Positions 1 through 5,127 of a stretch of DNA of 5,127 nucleotides are shown here, in pieces. Below the pieces are notes generated by a model. It saw only the letters and a list, made by a program, of their open reading frames with translations, searched no databases and had not been told where the DNA came from. How positions within the stretch are numbered: the stretch's first letter is position 1; each line of letters begins with the position of its first letter. The stretch is from Acidobacteriota bacterium. Its GTDB lineage: Bacteria > Acidobacteriota > Terriglobia > Acidiferrales > UBA7541. The stretch is from positions 30,502 through 35,628 of the forward strand of contig PKWH01000150.1 in NCBI GenBank assembly GCA_003131985.1, in the 5' to 3' direction. The translations under genes and the position numbers were made by a program.

Positions 1-981
1 CCCGCAAAAGCGCGCGGCTGGCAAGTCTCTCTCTTTCAACTGGCCATCACCATCGGCATCCTCGCCGCTTATCTCGTGGATTACGCCTTCGCCCAGTCCG
101 AGCAATGGCGCTGGATGCTCGGCCTCGCCGTAATTCCCGGCGCCATTCTCGGCCTCGGAACTTTGTACTTGCCCGAAACGCCGCGCTGGCTGGTAAAAAA
201 TGGTCAAGATGAAAAAGCGCTCGGCGTATTGAAAAAGATTCGCGGCACTCAAAATGTTGAAGAAGAATTTGGAGAAATTCAGGATGCCGCTTCGCTATCG
301 GAAGAGCGCGGCCAATGGTCCGACCTCTTAAAAGCTTCGATTCGCCCCGCGCTTATCGTCGGTATCGGCCTCGCCATTTTCCAGCAAGTCACCGGAATAA
401 ACACGGTGATTTACTACGCCCCGCAGATTATTCGTTCCGCGGGAATCTCTTCAGCCTCCGGAGCAATTCTGGCTACCGCCGGAATCGGCGCGGTAAACGT
501 CATCATGACTCTCGTTTCCATGTGGCTCATCGACCGTGTCGGACGGCGGATATTGTTGCTAACCGGAATTGCCGGCATGGCCGTTACGCTCGGCATTCTC
601 GGTTTCATCTTCCGCGAGTCAGCTTCAGCACACGACGCCGCTTTCGGCCAACTCGCGGTGATCACGCTGATGGCATACGTGGCTTTTTTCGCCATCAGCC
701 TGGGTCCGATTTTCTGGCTTCTCATCTCTGAAATCTACCCCCTGAAAGTGAGAGGCTCGGCCGAAGGAACTGCAGCCTCTTCAAACTGGGCGGCAAATTT
801 CGTGGTCTCGCTCACTTTCCTCACTCTCGTGGAAAAGTTCGGTCCTACCTGGACTTTCTGGCTCTACGGTGTTCTCTCCATCGCCGCCTGGCTCTTCTCC
901 TACAAGCTTGTGCCCGAAACCAAAGGCCGCACCCTAGAAGAAATCGAAGCCTTCTGGCATCGGGACAAGTCTCGTGCGTGA
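1..981 (+). CDS. MFS sugar porter (sugar:H+ symporter-like), 5'-truncated by window edge
   Basis: This is the C-terminal part of an inner-membrane Major Facilitator Superfamily transporter of the sugar porter family, which moves a monosaccharide, often with a proton. The frame is open from base 1, and 326 residues are visible against a usual 450-490, so about the first four membrane helices are missing. The GTG at 76 is an internal Val codon, not the start. In the visible fragment, PAKARG with a following Gln (Q13) matches the start of helix 5. PETPRWLV (58-65) begins the central cytoplasmic loop. QQVTGINTVIYYAP (128-141) is the helix 7 sugar-binding motif, with Q128, Q129 and N134 matching sugar-contacting residues of XylE-type porters. 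DRVGRR (178-183), GPIFWLLISEIYP (235-247) and PETKGRTLEEIE (305-316) complete the family signature. No defect is visible. Family assignment is very secure; the sugar is unknown, and the promoter and upstream partners lie outside the window. Confidence 0.95.
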   Translation, partial: PAKARGWQVSLFQLAITIGILAAYLVDYAFAQSEQWRWMLGLAVIPGAILGLGTLYLPETPRWLVKNGQDEKALGVLKKIRGTQNVEEEFGEIQDAASLSEERGQWSDLLKASIRPALIVGIGLAIFQQVTGINTVIYYAPQIIRSAGISSASGAILATAGIGAVNVIMTLVSMWLIDRVGRRILLLTGIAGMAVTLGILGFIFRESASAHDAAFGQLAVITLMAYVAFFAISLGPIFWLLISEIYPLKVRGSAEGTAASSNWAANFVVSLTFLTLVEKFGPTWTFWLYGVLSIAAWLFSYKLVPETKGRTLEEIEAFWHRDKSRA

Positions 982-1022
982 GCGTTGTAAAAATATTCTC
1001 ACGACGCAACGCGCGTGCGCGT
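982..1022. terminator. Convergent intergenic gap with overlapping inverted repeats, possible weak terminator
   Basis: This gap separates the stop codons of two convergent genes. It holds two mutually exclusive hairpins. One pairs GCGTTG (982-987) with CAACGC (1007-1012) across an A/T-rich loop. The other is the near-palindrome ACGCGC-GT-GCGCGT (1009-1022). For the leftward transcript, a five-T run (complement of 989-993) follows the second stem, but about 15 bases away, so it is not a canonical intrinsic terminator. For the rightward transcript no T tract follows. A role in ending one or both transcripts is inferred from position only. Confidence 0.25.
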
Positions 1023-3341
1023 CTAGGGCGATGGCGGCTTGGGTGTTTCAGCGGCAGGAGCTGGGATCGCGGGAACTGCAGCGGGATTCGGTGCGCTCGG
1101 CGCCGGCGGCGGGTATTGCAGCGCCAGGTAAGCGCGGTTGAACGCGGAGTGCTGCGTTCCCGGCGCGATCACTACCGCTTGAACGGTGTAGCGTCCCCCC
1201 TGCAGCTTCGCCAGGGGCAAACTGATGCGGAACGATGCGGTGTGCTTCTTCGGATCCACTTCCGCGGGAGCCAGCAGCGGCGTCGCATTCACCTGCAATC
1301 CGTTCCGGAAAAAAATCAAGCCCGCGCGCAGCGAATTTCCGTCAAACGCTTCTTTGCTCTCAGTTTTCTCCGGAAAGTAAGCCTGGAAGAAAACGTAGAG
1401 CGTCTGGCTCTGCGTGAACAGCCTCGTCACACTCGGAACAATGGTCTCTCCATTGATTTCCAGCGGCGAGTTCGTGAGCTTGGCGCGCACTCCCTGCCCT
1501 TTTGTTTGGACCTCCGATGATTTCTGAACTGGTACAAGCTGGCTCGAAAGCAGCACCGAGCTCAACGTCATCTTGCCCGGCTGCGCCGGAGCGACGACTA
1601 GGTTTTCTTCGAACGTGCCGATTTTCCCCGACTCATTTTCCCGGGCGACAAATTTCAGCCGATAATTCCCCGGCGCGAGCACCACACCGCCCTGATACAG
1701 CAGATTTTTTTGATTTATCTGCTGGAACCGCTCGGGATCCAGGTTCACCTGAGTCGTGTCGCGCAGTTGCGCAACCGCCTGTCCGGACGGCACCGCGCGG
1801 ACATCAACAGCAAAATCAAATTCAGCTTGCCGCTTCCCGTGCTTCTCAGCCCAATCGAGAGCGCTCGCGGAAATCTTGGCCGCTACCGGGACGTAGGTCT
1901 GCTGGTCGCTCAGCCGAAACATCCCCGTCTCCACCGCTACGGGAAGTTCGACTACGGGATTGTCCGAATTGACCGCGTCAGCAAGTTGTTGATCGCGATC
2001 CTCTTTTTCCAGATGCTGGAAATCGCGCGGCGCGTAATAGCCGTCGCGGTAGCGGACGTGGGCGCCAGGCGCGTTGACCTTCACGTGAATCGCGCGCCAG
2101 CGGCCATCGCGTTTCACATCCCCGCCCAAACGGTAGCCGATCAGGTAGTACCCGGCGTTGTCCTGCTGAATCTTCGGAAACGCATCACTGAGATCCCCCA
2201 AATCGAAGAAGGCCTTACCCCCAGTGTCGGTGGAAAGAGTGGCGAGCGTATCGCGCGAATCCTCGCGCTGATCGGTCTGGTGAAATACGGATGCGCCGGT
2301 AAACATGGAAGTCCCAGTCGCGGCGTTCGTAGTGGTATCACCACCCGGCGGCGCGGCAAACAGTCCGCGCGAGTCGATCGAGTAGATCGAAACGTCGGCG
2401 CGATTCGCGGCATCGGTAGCGGCGCGAAGCTGGGTGCGGTTTTCTTCGCCGGTCTGCGTGATGCCACCGGTGAACTCCACGAGCGCCTTTCTTCCAGGGA
2501 TTCCACCGAGAATGTTTGCCAAACCCTCGACGGCGGCGAGCTTCTGGTCGGTATTGAAGACGTTGAACTCGGTCTCGTCAGGCGTGAAGGCCGCTCCGGT
2601 GTATTCCTGAACGTCATATTCGCCATTCTGTGCCGCGGCGTAGAGGGGGTTGGCGAGATCGGACGAGCTATTGGCGGTCAACTGCGCGATGGCCTTGTCG
2701 ATGATCGCGCGGTCGTTGGTGAAATTTGCGAGCACGTTGAGTCTGGTGGAAAATGCGACCACGGCCACGACGTCCGCCTTGGTCATCTGCTGCTTAACGA
2801 ATTTCTGCGCGGCGTCATGCGCGCGGATCAAGTCGTCGGTCTGCATGGATGTTATGTCGAAGAAAAGAACGATCAGGCGGCGATCCCGCAGTTGATCGCT
2901 GATTGCTTCCTCAGACGGCGCGTTCGGTCCCGCGTTGTCTACCGGCACCACGATGGGCTTGGCGTCATCTGCTCCGGCGGCTTCGATGCTTTCGATGTCC
3001 GCGTAAGAGAAAGTCGAAATCGCCTGCGGCTTGCCGTTGTCGGTGACAACAAATTGGTCCGCATGCAATCCCTTAATAGGCTTGCCGGACTTGTCCGTCA
3101 CTTCGACATCGATGCGAACCAGATCCGACGACGTGCGGAGCACCGAAACCGGGTTCTGCTTGGAAGATTGAGGCGACGTAGGCGGTGAAGCCGGCATGGG
3201 AACTGCGACAGGCGCAGACTGATTTGCGGGTGGTTGCGCAGGCGGATTGGCAGATTGTTGCGGAGACTGCGCGAGCGCCAACCCTGCGACGAAGATCGTC
3301 ACAAACAAGGGAGACACGATTGTGCGTGCGATGTTTCTCAT
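1023..3341 (-). CDS. Exported VWFA-related Acidobacterial domain protein
   Basis: A complete 772-residue protein. Residues 1-24 are a Sec signal peptide: Arg-containing n-region, hydrophobic core about 8-23, and a likely cut after ALA24, with no lipobox Cys. Residues 26-64 are a Pro/Ala/Gln/Ser-rich linker. Residues about 68-115 (VRIDVEVTDKSGKPIKGL, then DNGKPQAISTFSYAD) form the N-terminal segment typical of the VWFA-related Acidobacterial family (TIGR03436 type). The VWA-like core runs from about 155 (RLIVLFFDITSM) through VVAVVAFSTR (191-200) and GRKALVEFTGG (283-293) to AGYYLIGY (396-403), with the closing VRYRDGYYAP at 429-438. The metal-site motif DxSxS reads D162-I-T-S-M166, so canonical metal binding is doubtful. 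Residues about 445-740 look beta-rich and match no domain I recognise; the tail 743-772 is Pro/Ala-rich. No Cys was found. ATG at 3341 is chosen because the signal peptide begins there and it overlaps the receptor stop codon. Likely role: periplasmic or secreted protein-protein interaction; the true function of the family is unknown. Confidence 0.93.
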   Translation of the reverse strand: MRNIARTIVSPLFVTIFVAGLALAQSPQQSANPPAQPPANQSAPVAVPMPASPPTSPQSSKQNPVSVLRTSSDLVRIDVEVTDKSGKPIKGLHADQFVVTDNGKPQAISTFSYADIESIEAAGADDAKPIVVPVDNAGPNAPSEEAISDQLRDRRLIVLFFDITSMQTDDLIRAHDAAQKFVKQQMTKADVVAVVAFSTRLNVLANFTNDRAIIDKAIAQLTANSSSDLANPLYAAAQNGEYDVQEYTGAAFTPDETEFNVFNTDQKLAAVEGLANILGGIPGRKALVEFTGGITQTGEENRTQLRAATDAANRADVSIYSIDSRGLFAAPPGGDTTTNAATGTSMFTGASVFHQTDQREDSRDTLATLSTDTGGKAFFDLGDLSDAFPKIQQDNAGYYLIGYRLGGDVKRDGRWRAIHVKVNAPGAHVRYRDGYYAPRDFQHLEKEDRDQQLADAVNSDNPVVELPVAVETGMFRLSDQQTYVPVAAKISASALDWAEKHGKRQAEFDFAVDVRAVPSGQAVAQLRDTTQVNLDPERFQQINQKNLLYQGGVVLAPGNYRLKFVARENESGKIGTFEENLVVAPAQPGKMTLSSVLLSSQLVPVQKSSEVQTKGQGVRAKLTNSPLEINGETIVPSVTRLFTQSQTLYVFFQAYFPEKTESKEAFDGNSLRAGLIFFRNGLQVNATPLLAPAEVDPKKHTASFRISLPLAKLQGGRYTVQAVVIAPGTQHSAFNRAYLALQYPPPAPSAPNPAAVPAIPAPAAETPKPPSP

Positions 3342-3343
3342 CA
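3339..3343 (-). promoter_or_regulatory. TGATG stop-start overlap (probable translational coupling)
   Basis: Read on the - strand, the receptor's TGA (3343-3341) and the VWFA gene's ATG (3341-3339) share one A. The bases just upstream (CGGTATAACTTC) are the receptor's last codons and contain no recognisable Shine-Dalgarno sequence. The sequence therefore suggests that ribosomes finishing the receptor re-initiate on the VWFA gene. The overlap is directly seen; coupling is inferred. Confidence 0.75.
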
Positions 3344-5127
3344 GAAGTTATACCGAATCATAACATCCATAGTGCGCATCGAGCCTGCGCTGGTCACGCG
3401 GCCAAATGACGACGAGCCCAGCGTCCCAGAAAGCCCCGAAAAACTCGGCGTATTGGAAAGGTTCTGGACTTCCCCGCGAACGTCAAAGTGATGCCGCTCT
3501 TGCGGGCCGAAGCGAAAGGATTTCGCCAGCGACGCGTTCCAGCTGAATTTGCAGGGACCCTCAATCGAGCCGCGGTGTTCATCTCCGTACGTCGTCGGGG
3601 CTGGGGTGGCGAACGCGGCGGTATTGAAAAAATTGAGCGGTGACCCACCGCAAATGCCTACATTCGGATTGCCGACCTGATCCGCACGGAGTGAAAAACT
3701 CGCTCCAGTGCCGTTATCAGACGCAGTGCCACCCAGATATGCCGTAACTGGCGTTCCGGTTTGCCAAGTCACTATATTTTGCAGCCGCCAGTTGCCGAAG
3801 GCGTGCAGGGCCCAGCCACGGTTTAACCGGCGATGATGCTCGCCGAAGGGCAGCTCGTACAGTGTGAGAAGGCGGGCTTGATGGCGAACGTCAAAGGAAG
3901 AGAGTCCGCGCTCTGCAGCAAAATTACCGTCTTGCTGAACGACGATCGGCGTGGTGCCACCAATCGTGCTGGCGTTATCGAGCGATTTCGCAAAAGTGTA
4001 GAAGGCCTGCACGGAAACGCCCTTCGTGAATCGGTGAACCAAGCGCACTTGAAGCGCATTGTAAATTGAATTCGCGCCGGATTGATCGAAGTAGAAGCTA
4101 TTGGCGTTGGGAATCTGTAGAGCGTTCTGCGTGTTCAATGGGCTGGTGCCCAAAGGAGCGCGATTCGGCGCGCGGAGCAGATCCAAATTCGTTCCCTTGG
4201 TTCCGGTGTAGGTCAAATCCAAAATCCAATTTTGAGAGAACGATGTTTCGGTACCTAAAGTCCAAATCTGCGCGTTTCCGTTTTTGTAAAACGGATTCAC
4301 GCCTCCCTTATTGGAGATGATGCTGGAGGTTGGGAAGCCATTTTGAAGCGTGAGTACCTGAGTCCCTGAGGTGATGAGGTTTTCCGATGCGGCGAAGGGC
4401 GGCTCGTACGCAAGATATTGCTGCGCCAGAGTGTTGTAGATCGCTTCATTGTAGAAAATCGAATACCCGCCGCGAACGACTGTCTTGGGCTTAATCATTT
4501 TCGGCACCCAGGCGAATCCAATGCGCGGTGCCCAATTACCGTAGTCGCCGTGGACCAGTGCCTGCGGATAGCGGCCGTTAAAAGTTCCCAATCCACCGGG
4601 AGTGACCACATCCACTTGCGTGGCCGTGGAATTCAAGTCGAGATTGGCGATCTGGTTGTTCTCTTCTACTGGCGGAGTGGCGGCTTCGTAGCGGAGGCCG
4701 AAAAGAAGAGTGAGTTGCTTGTTCACCCGCCAATCATCCTGTGCGTAAGTAATAAAATCCCAGCTGCGCAGATAGATGTTGGGGCCGAATTGTACGGTGG
4801 TGCTGTAAGGCAGGCCCAAGAGAAAATCGGCAATCTCGTAGAAAGGCTCGGTCTGAGGACTGAGCGGCACGGGCTGGCCAGTCGCGGTCAATTGCGACGT
4901 CAACACGCCGGTAAAATTGAATAGACCTCGCGGCTGGGGATTGGACTCGGAGTTGAGTTGAATACGGCGGACCTCGCCGCCGAAAGTCATGGTGTGTTTC
5001 CCATGAACCCACTTCAAGCTGTCGCCCAAACGAAACGTCTGGTTGCGGACGAGCGAGGGCAATGGGTCATTCAAGCCCGAGAGGCTGGTGAAATTAATCG
5101 CGGGAATGCCGAACGTGAGCGGATTGG
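3341..5127 (-). CDS. TonB-dependent receptor, Oar-like beta-barrel, N-terminus beyond window
   Basis: This is the C-terminal 594 residues of a large outer-membrane receptor of the TonB-dependent, Oar-like type. Such proteins take up or bind large substrates using TonB energy. The frame stays open to the right edge: upstream of the TTG at 5074 the residues NPLTFGIPAINF and TSLSG continue smoothly, so that TTG is not the start. Family marks, in order, are NDPLPSLVRNQTFRLGDSL and HGKHTMTFGGEVRR; YAQDDWRVNKQLTLLFGLRYE (about 4690-4750); NWAPRIGFAW and RGGYSIFYN; NALQVRLVHRFTKGVSVQ with FYTFAKSLDNAS; FDVRHQ and YELPFG; NWRLQNIVTWQTGTPVTAY; and the last strand MRTMDVMIRYNF. The protein ends in Phe with Tyr at -3, the signal for barrel insertion. 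Signal peptide, carboxypeptidase-like domain and plug would lie outside the window; full proteins of this kind are often around 1000-1200 residues. Two Cys (codons 3650-3652 and 3551-3553) could form a disulfide. Substrate unknown. It is the upstream gene of a pair with the VWFA protein. Confidence 0.93.
   Translation of the reverse strand, partial: NPLTFGIPAINFTSLSGLNDPLPSLVRNQTFRLGDSLKWVHGKHTMTFGGEVRRIQLNSESNPQPRGLFNFTGVLTSQLTATGQPVPLSPQTEPFYEIADFLLGLPYSTTVQFGPNIYLRSWDFITYAQDDWRVNKQLTLLFGLRYEAATPPVEENNQIANLDLNSTATQVDVVTPGGLGTFNGRYPQALVHGDYGNWAPRIGFAWVPKMIKPKTVVRGGYSIFYNEAIYNTLAQQYLAYEPPFAASENLITSGTQVLTLQNGFPTSSIISNKGGVNPFYKNGNAQIWTLGTETSFSQNWILDLTYTGTKGTNLDLLRAPNRAPLGTSPLNTQNALQIPNANSFYFDQSGANSIYNALQVRLVHRFTKGVSVQAFYTFAKSLDNASTIGGTTPIVVQQDGNFAAERGLSSFDVRHQARLLTLYELPFGEHHRRLNRGWALHAFGNWRLQNIVTWQTGTPVTAYLGGTASDNGTGASFSLRADQVGNPNVGICGGSPLNFFNTAAFATPAPTTYGDEHRGSIEGPCKFSWNASLAKSFRFGPQERHHFDVRGEVQNLSNTPSFSGLSGTLGSSSFGRVTSAGSMRTMDVMIRYNF

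Noticed and set aside
76..78. GTG as the start of the sugar porter
   Set aside because: The 25 codons before it continue the family pattern (PAKARGWQVSLFQLAITIGI), so the gene begins left of the window and this GTG is an internal Val within a membrane helix.
978..1520. A + strand open frame starting with a GTG overlapping the sugar porter stop, which could look like a coupled downstream gene
   Set aside because: Apart from the first bases it is antisense to the C-terminal part of the VWFA gene. Its translation is Arg-rich low-complexity with no family resemblance, and no ribosome binding site stands out.
1710..3188. A 492-codon open frame on the + strand, antisense to the VWFA gene
   Set aside because: It lies wholly inside the well-supported VWFA gene. 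Its translation is rich in Arg, Val and Gly without any recognisable domain, signal or motif. Long antisense frames are common opposite GC-rich coding sequence, so it is best read as a shadow.
5072..5074. TTG as the start of the receptor
   Set aside because: The frame remains open to the window edge and the upstream residues fit the conserved barrel region. A start here would also leave the protein without a signal peptide or plug domain.
1..5127. A joint carbohydrate-uptake locus made of the sugar porter, receptor and VWFA protein
   Set aside because: The porter is convergent with the other two genes, no glycan-degrading enzyme or regulator is visible, and the receptor's substrate cannot be read from the sequence.

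Overview
The window most likely comes from a member of the Acidobacteriota, probably class Terriglobia. The main evidence is a secreted protein of the 'VWFA-related Acidobacterial domain' type, a family known for its expansion in that phylum. Beside it is a large Oar-like TonB-dependent receptor of the kind abundant in the same bacteria. The assignment is inferred from protein families, not from a marker gene.

Layout: three protein genes fill almost the whole window. From the left edge to 981 (+ strand) is the C-terminal two thirds of an MFS sugar porter, cut at its 5' end by the window edge. A 41-bp convergent gap (982-1022) holds overlapping GC-rich inverted repeats. On the - strand, 3341-1023 encodes a complete 772-residue exported VWFA-related protein. 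Also on the - strand, from the right edge down to 3341, is the C-terminal 594 residues of the TonB-dependent receptor, whose N-terminus lies beyond the window.

The receptor is transcribed first. Its stop codon shares one base with the VWFA start codon (TGATG), so the two are very probably one operon with coupled translation. One protein is an outer-membrane beta-barrel and the other a predicted periplasmic or secreted protein, so they could act together at the cell envelope. Substrate and mechanism cannot be read from the sequence. The sugar porter is convergent with this pair and is not in the same transcript. A shared role in carbohydrate uptake is possible but unsupported.

No RNA genes, mobile elements, CRISPR arrays or long repeats were seen. 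Nothing here clearly amounts to a new system. The points most worth a second look are the coupled receptor-VWFA gene pair, the degenerate metal-site motif in the VWFA domain, and the roughly 300-residue unassigned C-terminal region of that protein.
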